Of a stretch of DNA of 64,000 bases, positions 1-10,390 are shown piece by piece. The notes beneath the pieces were generated by a model that was not told the DNA's origin, did not search any database, and saw only the letters and a program-made list of their open reading frames with translations. A program made the translations under genes and the position numbers. How positions within the stretch are numbered: position 1 is the stretch's first letter; the number at the start of each line of letters is the position of its first letter. Location of the stretch: the NCBI GenBank assembly GCA_014189435.1, contig CP050294.1:388823-452822 (forward strand), read 5' to 3'. The stretch is from Mesorhizobium loti. Lineage in GTDB: Bacteria > Pseudomonadota > Alphaproteobacteria > Rhizobiales > Rhizobiaceae.

Positions 1-110
1 CAATCACCTGCGCCGGAAATCGGTGGCGACGATAAAGAGGATCACGGGAAAATCTGGTCATGCCGCCAGATCCCACATTTTGATCGATGCCCGGTTAACG
101 TTACGGTGCC
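1..110 (-). mobile_element. IS6-family element, 5' end fragment
   Basis: These 110 bases are the reverse complement of 44478-44587. On the minus strand they hold the outer end of an IS6-family element and the first codons of a transposase (MTRFSRDPLYRRHRF, start codon at 61-59). The element runs off the left edge of the window, so its full length cannot be judged. It is a different IS6 subtype from the copies at 7854-9727. Confidence 0.7.
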
Positions 111-135
111 GACAGGGCAACCAAGGGAACGACGC

Positions 136-203
136 ACCTGCACCAAATATGCGGAAGAACCCCTGATTGACGCTGCGCTCTCACGTTGATTGCCGCGCCG
201 CAT
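136..203 (-). repeat. IS21-type terminus repeat, copy 1
   Basis: This segment matches 21213-21285 in inverse orientation. Its inner part (GCGGCAATCAACGTGAGAGC and following bases) also matches 40787-40821. The third copy sits directly in front of an IS21 istA reading frame, which suggests that the repeat is an end of that IS21-type element. Here it abuts a truncated aldehyde dehydrogenase gene. Confidence 0.6.
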
Positions 204-498
204 TTTTGGGCCGGTGCTGGCGATCATGCCTTATGACACCGTCGAGGAGGCGATCGGCACCGCCAACGACACCGTCTATGGCCTGGCCTCCTACATCCAG
301 GCCAAGGACATCAAGAAGGCCCGTGAAGTCGCCGCCCGGATGCGCACCGGCAATGTCTACATCAACTATCCCCAGTGGGACGCCGGCCTGCCTTTCGGCG
401 GCTACAAGCAATCCGGCAACGGCAGAGAATACGCCGAATACGGGCTTGAGGATTTCCTCGAGATCAAGGGCATCGCGGGCTACGAAGCGGCGGAGTAG
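193..498 (+). pseudogene. Aldehyde dehydrogenase, C-terminal fragment
   Basis: About 100 codons read as the C-terminal end of an NAD(P)-dependent aldehyde dehydrogenase. FGPVLAIMPYD, then a YGLAS stretch, TGNVYIN and a PFGGYKQSGNGRE motif close to the stop are typical of the family's substrate and oligomerisation end. The catalytic Cys and Glu and the Rossmann part are missing because the IS21-type terminus at 136-203 replaces the upstream gene. The frame is open to a natural stop, so this is a 5'-truncated remnant and not a shifted one. It converges on the secretion operon, with about 60 bp between the two stops. Confidence 0.8.
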
Positions 499-558
499 GG
501 GCTACCCTTCTGGATCGGCAACCAGCCGATCCCGGTGCTGGAGGAAGCCGGTGCGGCT

Positions 559-1869
559 TCATTCTTCCCGGAAAGCTTTCTGGATCTGATCCGACAGCGG
601 CTTCACCAGATAGGAAAGCATCGTCCGATCGCCCGTCGGGAAGAACACTTCGGCCGGCATGCCCGGCGCCAGCGCCAGCCCGTGCAGCTTGGCGACCTCG
701 GTTTTCGGCAGCGTCACCCGCGCAACATAGAAGGCTGCTCCGGTGCGCTCTTCGGTGGTGAGATCCGCCGAGATCCGCGACAGCGTCCCGGTCAGTTCCG
801 GCGTGGTTTGCCGATTGAAGGCCGACAGGCGCAAAATCGCATTCTGGCCCATCGTCACCTGGTCGATATCCTGCGGCGCGATATGCGCTTCAACGGTCAG
901 GTCGTCCGTTACCGGTACGATCTGCATCACCTGCTCGCCGGGCGTGATGACCCCGCCGATCGTATGCACGGCCAGCTGCAGCACCACGCCATCCTGCGGG
1001 CTGCGCAGATCGATGCGCTTCAACTGGTCCTCGGCCGCTACCTTGCGTTCGACGAACTCGGAGATCTTCCCTTGCGTTTCGCGTAAATCGGTCGCGACCT
1101 CACTGCGAAGATCCTGGTCGATCTGGATGATCTGCAGTTCGATCTCGGCCGCCTTGCCTTTCACCTGGGCTATTCCCGCGGTCAGCTGCCCATGCTCGCC
1201 TTCGAGCCGCACCGCGTCCCGTTCCAGCGACGTCATGCGCTCGATTCCTATCAGCTTGCGACGCCACAGGGACCGCACGCCTTCCAGCTCGATCTGGATC
1301 AGCTCGATCTCGCGGCGCTTGGCCTGCAGCTGCTCGGTCAGGCCGGCGGTCTCCTGCGTCAACTGGGCGATCCGTTCGCGCAACTGCGATCGCTGGCCGG
1401 ACCGCGCCTGGCGCCTGAAATCGAACAACGATTGTTCTCCGGCCATCGATGCGGCGACACCCGCTTCGTCGCGCCGCGATGTCAAGACCTCCGGGAAGCT
1501 GATCGTGTCCTTGCCGTCACGCTCTGCCTCCAGGCGCGCCAACCGTGCATAAAACTCATCCAGACCTTTTGAGACGATCGCCAGGTTGGCGCGCGTTGTC
1601 GTCTCATCCAGGCGCACCAGAATATCGCCCGCTTTGACCCGGTCGCCTTCACGCACCCTGATCTCGCCGACCACGCCACCCGTCGGATGCTGAACCTTCT
1701 TTACATTGGAATCGACCACCAGCCGGCCAGCTGCGATCACCGCACCCGACATTTTGGTCACTGCCGCCAGGCCGCCAACACCGCCGACGAGCAGCAGACA
1801 GGTAGCAACCCCAGCCACGAGATAGCGGTGGACCTGCCTATGATGCAAAGCGGCTCTGTCCTCGCTCAT
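559..1869 (-). CDS. HlyD/PrtE-type membrane fusion protein of a type I secretion system
   Basis: The 436-residue protein is the periplasmic adaptor that links the inner-membrane ABC exporter (next gene upstream in the operon) to an outer-membrane channel. A short cytoplasmic N-terminus is followed by one membrane helix at about residues 17-38, a lipoyl/barrel-sandwich half (VGEIRVREGDRVKAGDILV), a long helical hairpin rich in Glu, Arg and Leu, the second barrel half (DLRSPQDGVVLQLAVHT) and a beta-barrel end. Its ATG overlaps the stop of the ABC gene (ATGA), so the two are translationally coupled. A TolC-like partner is not in the window and is presumably encoded elsewhere. Confidence 0.92.
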   Translation of the reverse strand: MSEDRAALHHRQVHRYLVAGVATCLLLVGGVGGLAAVTKMSGAVIAAGRLVVDSNVKKVQHPTGGVVGEIRVREGDRVKAGDILVRLDETTTRANLAIVSKGLDEFYARLARLEAERDGKDTISFPEVLTSRRDEAGVAASMAGEQSLFDFRRQARSGQRSQLRERIAQLTQETAGLTEQLQAKRREIELIQIELEGVRSLWRRKLIGIERMTSLERDAVRLEGEHGQLTAGIAQVKGKAAEIELQIIQIDQDLRSEVATDLRETQGKISEFVERKVAAEDQLKRIDLRSPQDGVVLQLAVHTIGGVITPGEQVMQIVPVTDDLTVEAHIAPQDIDQVTMGQNAILRLSAFNRQTTPELTGTLSRISADLTTEERTGAAFYVARVTLPKTEVAKLHGLALAPGMPAEVFFPTGDRTMLSYLVKPLSDQIQKAFREE

Positions 1870-3602
1870 GCCGGAACCCCTCTCTCCGTGGCGGCAACGA
1901 CCTTGAGCGGTGCTGCCGTTCGGAAAACCTTGTTCAGCACCTCATCCTTCGGACCGAAGGCCTGCACATGCCCATTGGCCATCACCAGCACGGTATCGAC
2001 ATTGGCCAGGACAGTGGATCGGTGTGCGACGACGATAACGATGCCGCCGCGGTCCCTGATGCCCTGGATGGCGGCGGACAAGGCCACTTCACCGTCTGCA
2101 TCGAGATTGGAATTCGGCTCGTCCAGGATGACCATGAACGGATCGCCATAGAGAGCGCGCGCAAGGGCGATGCGCTGCCGTTGCCCCGCCGACAGCGACG
2201 CGCCGGCTTCGCCAACCCTTGTGTCGTAACCGTCGGCCAGATGCACGACGAGATCATGCACGCCGGCGGCCTTGGCCGCCGCAAGCACCATATCGGATGA
2301 CGCATCCGGGTCGAAGCGGGCGATGTTCTGCGCAATCGTTCCATCAAACAGCTGCACATCCTGCGGCAGATAGCCAATATGTTTGCCCAGCTCGTCGGTC
2401 GGCCACTGGTCAAGCGTCGCGCCGTCCAGCCGCACGGCGCCCCGCGCCGGCAGCCAGACACCGGCAAGCGCACGCACCAGCGACGATTTACCGGAAGCGC
2501 TCGGGCCGATGACCCCCAGACCCGCTCCCTTGGCCAGTGAAAAATTGGCGTCCCACACTACCGGCGTCCGTTCGCCCGGCGGCGCGACACTGACATTCTC
2601 AACCGCCAACACGCTGACAGGCGCGGGCAGGGTTACGCCGGTTGCGCCTTCCGGCAGCGCGGACAACAACTGCTTCAGGCGTGCCCAGCTTTGCCGCGCC
2701 GCAATGAAACCCTTCCAATGCGCTATCGCCAGTTCGATCGGAGCCAGCGCCCTGCCCATCATGATCGAGCTTGCGATCATGATGCCGCCGGTCGCCTCTT
2801 GCTGGATGACCAGATAAGCGCCGATCGCCAGCATGGCCGATTGCAGCATCAATCGCAGGATCTTGGAAATCGTGCCAAGCGTTCCCGCCACATCGCTGGC
2901 TGCGGCATGGGCGTTCAGGTACTCGGCGTTGACGGCATGCCATCGTTCGGCGATACGCCCGCTAAAACCCATGGCCTGCATGGCTTCGGCATTGCGCCTT
3001 GTCGCCTCGGCCAAGGTGCTGCGGACGGCTGCGTGCTGTCCGGCGATCCTTGTCGGGCCGCGGGTCCGGAATTCGGCCAGAAGCGTCAGCGCAAACAGCA
3101 CAACAGCGCCGGCAAGCGCGGTAACGCCGATCCAGAAATGAAAGATGAAACAGATACCGATATAGAGCGGCATCCATGGCAGGTCGAACAGCGCGGTCGG
3201 TCCGGCACTGCCGATAAAGGCGCGAACCTGATCCAGATCCCGCAAGGGTTGCAGCCCGTCGCCAGAAGGCTTGGCGCGCAACGGCAGGCGCATCAGCGCC
3301 GAATAGACCGACGGGCTCAGCTTTGCGTCCAACCCCTGTCCCAGCCGCACCATGAGGCGAGAGCGGATCAGCTCCAGCACCCCTTGAAACACGAACAGTG
3401 TTCCCGCAAGCACCGCCAACCCGAGCAGCGTCGGCACGCTGCGACCCGGAACGACCCGGTCATAGACTTGCAACATGAAGAACGAGCCGGTCAGGGTCAG
3501 CACGTTGACGACCCCGCTCATCAGGACAATGCCCGAAAAAGCACGTCGAAAGGACGACAGGATTCCAACCAGCGTAAGCGGCGGCGATGGCGTCAGCTGC
3601 AT
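1866..3602 (-). CDS. Type I secretion ABC permease/ATPase (PrtD/AprD-like)
   Basis: A fused half-transporter of about 578 residues. The N-terminal half has membrane helices, including VVNVLTLTGSFFMLQVYDRV, a signature of the PrtD/AprD/HasD branch without a C39 peptidase domain. The C-terminal ATPase shows Walker A (GPSASGKSS), the signature LSAGQRQRIALARAL and Walker B (MVILDEPNSNLD). It powers export of substrates with an uncleaved C-terminal signal, most likely the RTX protease encoded first in the operon. I take ATG at 3602; an in-frame TTG at 3614 is also possible. The 34 bp gap from the preceding small gene and the overlap with the following adaptor gene indicate one transcript. Confidence 0.92.
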   Translation of the reverse strand: MQLTPSPPLTLVGILSSFRRAFSGIVLMSGVVNVLTLTGSFFMLQVYDRVVPGRSVPTLLGLAVLAGTLFVFQGVLELIRSRLMVRLGQGLDAKLSPSVYSALMRLPLRAKPSGDGLQPLRDLDQVRAFIGSAGPTALFDLPWMPLYIGICFIFHFWIGVTALAGAVVLFALTLLAEFRTRGPTRIAGQHAAVRSTLAEATRRNAEAMQAMGFSGRIAERWHAVNAEYLNAHAAASDVAGTLGTISKILRLMLQSAMLAIGAYLVIQQEATGGIMIASSIMMGRALAPIELAIAHWKGFIAARQSWARLKQLLSALPEGATGVTLPAPVSVLAVENVSVAPPGERTPVVWDANFSLAKGAGLGVIGPSASGKSSLVRALAGVWLPARGAVRLDGATLDQWPTDELGKHIGYLPQDVQLFDGTIAQNIARFDPDASSDMVLAAAKAAGVHDLVVHLADGYDTRVGEAGASLSAGQRQRIALARALYGDPFMVILDEPNSNLDADGEVALSAAIQGIRDRGGIVIVVAHRSTVLANVDTVLVMANGHVQAFGPKDEVLNKVFRTAAPLKVVAATERGVPA

Positions 3603-3636
3603 GCGAGCTCGCAATCAGGATATGGCATCTCGCCCC

Positions 3637-4038
3637 TCAATACGTAACTGCCTTGAGTATGACATGAACGGGCAAGCCCGCCTCGAACTGGGCGCTGCCC
3701 CGTGCGACCAGCCAGCCATCCGCACGCTCCAGGCGCGCAACGATCCGCAGCGTTGGTGAAGCCGTCGAGTTTGCGGGCAGGGGCAGGGAAAATTCTATCG
3801 TCTTTGAGCCGCCCTCGCTTTTGAGACTGGTTTTGGCGGCGCGACGCCGCGCACTGTCCTGAATGGCGGGGTCCTCGAGGTAGATCTCGAGATGACCTTC
3901 CGGGATGACCTTGCCGCCCACGAACGTGACTGCGCCGCGAATATCTGTCGATTGCGCAGCGGCTGCTCCGGCTGCCCCGGCGGCCGCGGCGACAGCCGCA
4001 ACTCCTGCGGCCATTAACACTGTGCGGCGGTCGGTCAT
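3637..4038 (-). CDS. Secreted YbaY/YscW-like small protein in the protease operon
   Basis: A 133-residue protein. The start at 4038 is chosen over a longer frame because GGGAGAGG lies just upstream and the product then begins MTDRRTVLMAAG, an Arg-Arg signal that looks like a Tat signal peptide with an Ala-rich h-region. The mature part (IRGAVTFVGGKVIPEGHLEIYLEDPA, read as two adjoining strands, then LRIVARLERADGW and a final FEAGLPVHVILK) resembles the YbaY/YscW lipoprotein-chaperone fold, but there is no lipobox Cys. In classical serralysin operons this slot holds the protease inhibitor Inh; I see no Inh motif. A role as a periplasmic chaperone or inhibitor of the protease is inferred from position only. 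Confidence 0.6.
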   Translation of the reverse strand: MTDRRTVLMAAGVAAVAAAAGAAGAAAAQSTDIRGAVTFVGGKVIPEGHLEIYLEDPAIQDSARRRAAKTSLKSEGGSKTIEFSLPLPANSTASPTLRIVARLERADGWLVARGSAQFEAGLPVHVILKAVTY

Positions 4039-4111
4039 TGCGTCCTCTCCCTTTTCGCTGCGGCGACGCGCTTCAGGAGGGAAGCCTGAAAGCCCCCCTC
4101 CTGGTAACGCG

Positions 4112-7100
4112 TTAGATGACAATGAAGTCCGCAGCCGAAAGATCCAGATTTGTGTTCAGGTGCGCAAATTGAATGGCTGCTTCCTGTCCAGAACCATCGG
4201 CGTCGTAAGACAATATTCCATTGTCGGTATCGTAGATGATGCGGTCGTCGGCATCATGAGCAGCACCGGCTGCACTCTTGTAGAATGAGCCCAGGGCGAG
4301 GGCGCCGTCGCCGCCAACGCTGGCAAAGATCAGGTTGTCGAGCAGGATCGTATCGTCGGCGACCTTGAAGTCCTTGATCCAGTCGATATTGCCGTTCCCG
4401 AGTTCTGTCGAGAAGCGGAAATAGTCCTGGCCCGCGCCGCCGGTCAGCGTGTCGGCAGCCAGCCCGCCATCCAAAAGGTCGTTGCCGCCGCCGCCGGAGA
4501 GCGTATCGGCGCCCGCAACCCCCGGCTGAGCCGGCGCAGGCGGGAATTCGACCGATACGTTGAGCTTGTAGGTCGAGCCCTCCGGCACGGATTCCACCCA
4601 GCCATCGCCGGGAGCCGTGTCCGACCATTTGCCTTCCAGAATATAGTAGGTTCCGGTTTCCTGAACGATAAAGCTCGTGCTCGAATCCCGGCCGTTGTTG
4701 GAGCCCGGGTCGTTGCCGCCGTCGTCGTTCTGGGCGACGACATTGCCATCGCTGTCCAGCAGCCTGACGATGCTGTCATGGACATTGGGGTCGGCAATTC
4801 CATCGATGTCGATGGTGATGATCGTCCCGGCCGCCAGGTTGAGGCTGTAATATCCGCCGAGGCCGTTTCCGGTCGCGTTGACGGTGGTGTGAAGGGTGGT
4901 CGTCGAATCGAAGATATCGGGATCGGCGGCCAGCGAGAAGTTGTTCGAGATGTCGAAGGCGGTTGAGGTCGAATTGTTCGTCGCATCGGGTCCGAGCGTG
5001 GCGTAGCCGGTGCCCATGCCCGGGCGGGGCGGAGCATCGCCCTGATAGGCGAAATCGCCGAGCAGGGTGTCATCGCCGCCGCCACCGTCGATCTTGTCGG
5101 CGCCGCCCTGGCCGGTCAGCACATTGGCCGAACCGTCGCCCGTCAGGCGATCGTTGAAACCCGAACCGGCCAGATTTTCGATCGAGATATAGGTGTCGCC
5201 GCCGGATTTGCCGCCACCCAGCTTAAGGCTGAGCCCGCTGGCCGCGTCGGCGTAGTCCGCCGTGTCGCTGCCGGCGCCGCCATTCAATGTGTCGGCGCCG
5301 CCCCCGCCGGTCAGCGTGTCGTTGCCGGCGCCCCCTGAAAGTTTGTTGGCCTGGGCATTGCCGATGAGATGGTCGTCGAAGAAGGAACCGACGGCGTTTT
5401 CGAAACCGACGAGGATGTCGTGCCGGATAACCGTGCCGCGCCCGACGATCTGCACCGGGCCATCGCCGTCGCCGCCGCTGGCCGTGCCATTGGCGAGGTC
5501 GATCGTCACACCCGATGAGCTGCCTTCGTAGACGACCGTATCGATACCGGCGCCGCCATCCAGATAGTCCTGGCCGGCGCCGCCGATGATGGTGTCGTTG
5601 CCGGCCTCACCGTACAGGATGTCGCCGTCATTGCCGCCATCCAGTATGTCGTTGCCGCCGCCGCCATTGAAATAGTCGCCGCCGCCCCGGCCCCAGAAAT
5701 GATTTGCCGCCGACGTACCTATGAAACGGTCGATGCGGTCATCGGACCCGATCAGGTTCTCGATGCTGTAGAAGGTGTCGCCCGTAGCGGTGCCGCCATT
5801 GGCAACGTTCGTGGCGAGGTTGACGAGCAGTTGGAAGGGGCTTTCCTTGCTGAAGTCGACCGTGTCGACGCCCGCGCCGCCCCTGAATATGTCGATGCCA
5901 TCCTGGCCGCTCAGCGTATCGTCGCCGGCGCCGCCGTCGAGAATATCGTTGCCCTGGCCGCCGAGGATCGTATCGTTGCCGCCGCCGCCATAGAGCGTGT
6001 CATTGCCGTCGTCGCTCTCGGTCTGGTCTTCAAGGTCGGCGACATCGATGGTGTTGTTGATGTCGCGGCTGGCGAGCGAGTCGCGGCCGCCGATGATGAG
6101 GTCATCGCCGCCCTGACCGAAGATCGTGTCGTTGCCGGCGCCGCCGTCGAGCGTATTGTTCCCGTTGTCGCCGAAGATGATGCTGGTCATCGTGTTGTCG
6201 CCGATGATCGGTGGTGGGGTTTCGGTGCCACCGCCTCCAGGCTGGAGTGTCGACTCGTCGGCGTAGATGATGTGTTCGACGTTGGCGATTTTCCGGATAT
6301 TCAAGTTCCGGGACAGCAGAACGACCGTGTCGTTCCCGCCATTGGCTTCCTCGCGCACGATGTCGTCGAGGGAGTCGACGAAATAGATATCGTCGCCGCC
6401 ATTGCCGGCCATGCGGTCGCCGCCGCCGCGGCCATCCAGCACGTTGTTTCCGTCGTTGCCGATCAGGACGTCGTCATGGCTGCTGCCGATGCCGTTCTCG
6501 ATGTAGTAGTCGGTCCCATCGGCGTTGTGCCCGGCAAAGATCGACACATTGTTGCTGTGGCCGTTGACGCTGGAGAACTGTCCGGCGCGCAGGTCAAGGA
6601 TCGTGCCCGCCGTCGAGCCGGAGAAGTCGATCGTGTCGGTTCCGCCGGTGTCATGGATCACAAAACCGATATCGTGCTGCATGCCCGAGGAGGTCAGCCG
6701 GTATCCATCCACAGTACTGCCGAAGCCGTAGACGTTGTCGCCCGTGTTGAGGTCGATGTGCTGATAGGTGCGCACCCCGTTCTCGTCGACGGTCGAGAAA
6801 AAGCGGCGGATGACCGCCTCGATGTCGGCCATCATCGGCGTTGCTGCCGACCAGCGGGTGGGTTCACCGACATCGATCCCGTCGAAATAGGACATGACGC
6901 TGTATTGCTGGCGGTCGTAGGTCCAGGTCGCATTGTTCAGATAATTGATCTGCACGCCGCCGGGACCGCTGTAATTGTAGAGGCCGGGATGGTTCAGGCC
7001 GAACTCATGGCCGAATTCATGGATGAAGGAATCGAACACATAGCCGCCAATATCCGTCTTGTTGTGCTCGGTGTCGTGGAAACGCTGACCAATGCTGACA

Positions 7101-7456
7101 TAGCGGTCGTTGGAATAGGCGCTGCCGTCGTCCTCCTCGCCCAGTTCGGGGCTGACAACCTGCATCCAGTCGGTTGCGCTGTTGTAGGGTGCGTTGTCGA
7201 CGATTTCGAACTTCAGAGGGGTGACACTGGCCCACATCTGCAAGGCGCCGATCGCCGCGGCCTTGTATTCGGGATGGTCATTGAGGTCGGAGACATTGAT
7301 CCGTAGCGTGCCCGCCGCGATCGCCGGCGTCAGCGACCGGTCCAGCGCTCCAAGGTAGGTGAGGTAGGCCTCGTAGTCTTCGCTTTTGCCGTACGGGTTA
7401 TCCGGCGTCTGGTCGTTGACCCACCATTGATCGCTGGTTTGGCTTGGGTTCGGCAT
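4112..7456 (-). CDS. Serralysin-like M10 RTX zinc metalloprotease
   Basis: A secreted protease of about 1114 residues. The start at 7456 has AAGGAG eight bases upstream; an ATG at 7528 would add 24 residues. The zinc site [11 protein letters not shown] (His146, Glu147, His150, His156) and the Met-turn SVMSY (Met188) define a metzincin of the serralysin family. From about residue 310 come many Ca-binding nonapeptides (GGxGxDxLx), in several blocks separated by spacers. A PPC-type beta domain lies at about 835-970 and a serralysin C-terminal export domain at about 985-1114. At more than twice the usual serralysin length (about 480), it has extra RTX blocks and the inserted PPC domain. It is the first gene of the operon and the obvious substrate of the exporter that follows. 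Confidence 0.93.
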   Translation of the reverse strand: MPNPSQTSDQWWVNDQTPDNPYGKSEDYEAYLTYLGALDRSLTPAIAAGTLRINVSDLNDHPEYKAAAIGALQMWASVTPLKFEIVDNAPYNSATDWMQVVSPELGEEDDGSAYSNDRYVSIGQRFHDTEHNKTDIGGYVFDSFIHEFGHEFGLNHPGLYNYSGPGGVQINYLNNATWTYDRQQYSVMSYFDGIDVGEPTRWSAATPMMADIEAVIRRFFSTVDENGVRTYQHIDLNTGDNVYGFGSTVDGYRLTSSGMQHDIGFVIHDTGGTDTIDFSGSTAGTILDLRAGQFSSVNGHSNNVSIFAGHNADGTDYYIENGIGSSHDDVLIGNDGNNVLDGRGGGDRMAGNGGDDIYFVDSLDDIVREEANGGNDTVVLLSRNLNIRKIANVEHIIYADESTLQPGGGGTETPPPIIGDNTMTSIIFGDNGNNTLDGGAGNDTIFGQGGDDLIIGGRDSLASRDINNTIDVADLEDQTESDDGNDTLYGGGGNDTILGGQGNDILDGGAGDDTLSGQDGIDIFRGGAGVDTVDFSKESPFQLLVNLATNVANGGTATGDTFYSIENLIGSDDRIDRFIGTSAANHFWGRGGGDYFNGGGGNDILDGGNDGDILYGEAGNDTIIGGAGQDYLDGGAGIDTVVYEGSSSGVTIDLANGTASGGDGDGPVQIVGRGTVIRHDILVGFENAVGSFFDDHLIGNAQANKLSGGAGNDTLTGGGGADTLNGGAGSDTADYADAASGLSLKLGGGKSGGDTYISIENLAGSGFNDRLTGDGSANVLTGQGGADKIDGGGGDDTLLGDFAYQGDAPPRPGMGTGYATLGPDATNNSTSTAFDISNNFSLAADPDIFDSTTTLHTTVNATGNGLGGYYSLNLAAGTIITIDIDGIADPNVHDSIVRLLDSDGNVVAQNDDGGNDPGSNNGRDSSTSFIVQETGTYYILEGKWSDTAPGDGWVESVPEGSTYKLNVSVEFPPAPAQPGVAGADTLSGGGGNDLLDGGLAADTLTGGAGQDYFRFSTELGNGNIDWIKDFKVADDTILLDNLIFASVGGDGALALGSFYKSAAGAAHDADDRIIYDTDNGILSYDADGSGQEAAIQFAHLNTNLDLSAADFIVI

Positions 7457-7853
7457 CCTTGGGACTCCTTGTCTCACAGCCGTGGCAATTACGGTTGCTT
7501 GGGCCAAACAGTTCAAATTCAAGTTCATGCTGATCTCGTTCCCATTCTGTGTATTGTTCTTCGCTGATCTGGATCGACGAGCTATCGGGCTGACCGGCGT
7601 CCGCAAGCGCCTGCGCGGCAGCCACTGGGTGAAGACTGAGTGGACGGTCAACACAAAAATCTGGATGACGCTCCCCTCACATTGTATCGGCGCAACGTTT
7701 GCGGATCATCCGTTGCACTAATCGTGCCAAAGGAATAAGCTTTCAATCGCCTGCGTGGTAAGCTGCCTTGCGTGTCCGACCTCCGACATTTGGTTGTAGA
7801 CCCGACACTCTCGTCCTCGCTCGGGGCTTGTCGCAAATTCGGACCCTTAACTG
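7457..7853. promoter_or_regulatory. Upstream region of the protease operon
   Basis: About 400 bp between the protease start and an IS6 derivative. It must hold the operon promoter on the minus strand, but I cannot assign -10 and -35 boxes with confidence. No convincing gene was seen in it. Confidence 0.35.
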
Positions 7854-8212
7854 GGCGTTGTCACGTTGTTTGCAATGTGGGCGCGTGAGGCCGATACCGC
7901 GCTTTTCAGGCAGGCCGTGCACTCACGGCTTCCCACGCGGCCATGGCTTGGCGTCGATGGGTTCGAATTTGTGCGGCGGAGCGGTTGGTCTGGGATGGGA
8001 CGAAGAGATTTCGAACGGCGGAGAAGATCGACACGAAATGCTGCAATGAGCCGACCGACCGGAAACCCTGTCGCGTTCGTTCCCGTTTTCGTCCAAACAG
8101 CACGGGCCACGATTTCGATCGGATAGCGGTGGTTCTTGTAGGTCGGTGCACTCACGGTCATGGGCGCGCTGCTACCTCAATTTCCTTACCCCTCAATCAA
8201 TGTGACACCACC
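7854..8212 (-). mobile_element. Internally deleted IS6-family element
   Basis: Both ends of the IS6 subtype at 8931-9727 are present: GGCGTTGTCACGTTGTTTGC at the left, and the complement of GGTGGTGTCACATTGATTG at the right. The transposase is reduced to its first 23 codons ([20 protein letters not shown] and on) joined out of frame to the C-terminal 80 codons ([15 protein letters not shown] and on). The DDE core is lost, so this 359 bp copy is non-autonomous and MITE-like. It is inverted relative to the full copy. Confidence 0.85.
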
Positions 8213-8468
8213 TGCGCACCCTCTCGTGAATGCGCTCGGCAAAGGCTTCGGCGAAGCGGTCGGCCAGCGCCTTGACCATGATCGACGAATAATCGTCATT
8301 GGCCCTCTCGAAACGTTCGGCGATCGCCACCTCCTCGATGCCGGCGGTGACGATGAAGCCGCCGATGTAATCTGGCTTGCCGCTATCCACTGGCGCGACG
8401 AAATCAGACAGTGCGACATTGGCCTTGCCGTCGCGCCTGGTCAGTTGCTGGCGCAAGGTGAAAAATGT
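8213..8468 (-). pseudogene. metH: metH activation-domain fragment, upstream half
   Basis: On the minus strand these 85 codons read [19 protein letters not shown], then a VAP-DSGK-DYIG stretch and [19 protein letters not shown] up to HERVR. This is the S-adenosylmethionine-binding activation domain of cobalamin-dependent methionine synthase. The fragment ends exactly at an IS6 end with the 8-bp sequence TGCGCACC (8213-8220). The complement of that sequence, GGTGCGCA, occurs at 9728-9735 where the metH reading resumes. It starts abruptly next to an IS630 remnant, so the rest of metH is absent. Confidence 0.88.
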
Positions 8469-8470
8469 CG

Positions 8471-8625
8471 CTAGTGCCTTGATTCCAACACTTGGTGCCC
8501 ACGTCTGACGGCTGCGATGATGTTGTCAGGGTCTGCTTTCCAAAGGAACGGCTTTGGCTCTTCGTTGTGCTCTTTGAGAAATCGGTTGATGGCTGCCTGA
8601 AGATCAAGATCGTGTCCCAGGGAGT
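8471..8625 (-). pseudogene. IS630-family transposase, C-terminal fragment
   Basis: The minus strand encodes LQAAINRFLKEHNEEPKPF, then [18 protein letters not shown] and VLES before a stop at 8471. This is the characteristic C-terminal tail of IS630-type transposases. Everything upstream is missing. It adjoins the truncated metH piece and marks a second breakpoint in that gene. Confidence 0.75.
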
Positions 8626-8930
8626 TCTCTAATCGGCTTTGTCAACGGGCTCCTTTCTCCTCGTTGATGCAGCGCGTGCCGGGCTCAGGGTTCTCTCCGG
8701 GGTCGATCGCAAGGATCGCCGCATGTTTGCGTTGGAACGGGTGGGTCGAAGTGGTGTTCGCGGTTCCGTTGGACCGCATGCGTGGGAGCGACCTCATCCG
8801 TGCAGCGTCCCGGCAAGGACGCATCTCGGGAATTGGAGTTGTTAGGGAATCGAAAGCTCCTCCTCAGGCTGCAGCAGCAGAGTGGCGGAACGGCTCGTTC
8901 GTCTTCCACATGGCGTGGAGGATAACGGCG
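8626..8930. other. Unassigned stretch between IS remnants
   Basis: About 300 bp between the IS630 tail and the intact IS6 copy. Short open frames exist on both strands, but none has a ribosome binding site or recognisable motif. Probably debris carried by the IS6-linked inversion. Confidence 0.4.
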
Positions 8931-9727
8931 GGTGGTGTCACATTGATTGAGGGGTAAGGAAATTGAGGTAGTGACCGTGAGTGCACCGACCTACAAGAAC
9001 CACCGCTATCCGATCGAAATCGTGGCCCGTGCTGTTTGGCTCTACTTCCGCTTCAATCTGAGCCTGCGCGATGTCGAGGAAATGCTGCTCGAACGCGGGA
9101 TCGTCGTTTCCTACGAGACCATCCGCCGATGGTGCCGAAAGCACGGCCCTGATTATGCGCGCCGCATACGCCGCAAGTCGCCGACGAAAGACGATGTCTG
9201 GCACCTGGATGAAGTCGTGGTGCGCATCAACGGTCAGAAATGCTGGTTGTGGAGAGCGGTTGATCAGGACGGATATGTGCTCGACGAGATTGTCCAGACG
9301 CGTCGCAACACCAAGGCCGCCCGGCGCCTGCTGACGCGACTTCTGAAGAAGCAGGGTCTGCCGCCAAAGCGTATGATCACCGACAAACTGCGCTCCTACG
9401 GGGCGGCCCAACGCCAGGTCATGCCGAACGTGGAACACCGCTCGCATAAAGGCTTGAACAACCGGGCGGAGAATTCTCACCTGCCGTTCCGAAAACGGGA
9501 ACGAACGCGACAGGGTTTCCGGTCGGTCGGCTCATTGCAGCATTTCGTGTCGATCTTCTCCGCCGTTCGAAATCTCTTCGTCCCATCCCAGACCAACCGC
9601 TCCGCCGCACAAATTCGAACCCATCGACGCCAAGCCATGGCCGCGTGGGAAGCCGTGAGTGCACGGCCTGCCTGAAAAGCGCGGTATCGGCCTCACGCGC
9701 CCACATTGCAAACAACGTGACAACGCC
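8931..9727 (+). mobile_element. IS6-family insertion sequence, apparently complete
   Basis: A 797 bp element with imperfect inverted ends: GGTGGTGTCACATTGATTG at the left, and the complement of GGCGTTGTCACGTTGTTTG at the right. It carries one transposase gene. The right flank is GGTGCGCA (9728-9735), whose partner lies beside the inverted copy at 8213-8220. The left flank TAACGGCG does not match it, so the original direct repeat has been separated by rearrangement. Confidence 0.85.
8971..9675 (+). CDS. IS6-family DDE transposase
   Basis: A 234-residue transposase for replicative (cointegrate-forming) transposition. The N-terminal zinc/HTH part ([20 protein letters not shown], then [13 protein letters not shown] and the RWCRKHG helix) is followed by the DDE core ([20 protein letters not shown] with the first Asp, ITDKL with the second, and a Glu in the RAENSH segment). 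Other copies in the window start ATGACCGTGAGTGC. This copy lacks 12 bases there and must start at GTG 8971. The length fits the family (about 230-240), and this is the only complete frame of the subtype here. Confidence 0.88.
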   Translation: MTVSAPTYKNHRYPIEIVARAVWLYFRFNLSLRDVEEMLLERGIVVSYETIRRWCRKHGPDYARRIRRKSPTKDDVWHLDEVVVRINGQKCWLWRAVDQDGYVLDEIVQTRRNTKAARRLLTRLLKKQGLPPKRMITDKLRSYGAAQRQVMPNVEHRSHKGLNNRAENSHLPFRKRERTRQGFRSVGSLQHFVSIFSAVRNLFVPSQTNRSAAQIRTHRRQAMAAWEAVSARPA

Positions 9728-10114
<387 letters not shown>

Positions 10115-10390
10115 CGGCGGCAAGCGCTGTCGTCTCTTCGCTTTAACAGTGTCGTTTTCGTGTGGACGGGGCTCAGGTGCTGGTGTTTTGCGCACCAACG
10201 CCCATTAAAGATAGAATGAGTTCGAAACGAAGTGATAGTGATCTGTATAAGTAAGTTCTAAAATTCGTTCGTTCAGTTTTGGTAGAAGTAAAGTTTGGCG
10301 TTTTCGGCTTTTCAAGCTAGACAGATCTCCGGATCTGGCGCACTATCTTTTCGGAATACAATCTCGAGCTAATATGTAGGGAGGGGACCC
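10115..10390 (+). promoter_or_regulatory. Leader region of the oxidase operon
   Basis: This stretch is clearly more AT-rich than its surroundings and has no gene. It precedes a five-gene operon and ends in a strong ribosome binding site (TAGGGAGGGGACCC before the ATG at 10391). A promoter is expected here, but I cannot name its boxes. Confidence 0.45.

Noticed and set aside
4200..6480. Periodic GC-rich repeats considered as a CRISPR-like array
   Set aside because: The repeats are 27-base units coding RTX nonapeptides, without constant repeats and unique spacers.
5699..7306. 535-codon plus-strand frame opposite the serralysin RTX region
   Set aside because: The Val/Ala/Asp-rich repeats are the complement of the Gly-Gly-x-Gly-x-Asp repeats; no start signal.
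8947..8970. Upstream ATG for the IS6 transposase
   Set aside because: Other copies place the start at the MTVSAP codon; the eight extra codons come from the IS end sequence and a local 12-base deletion.
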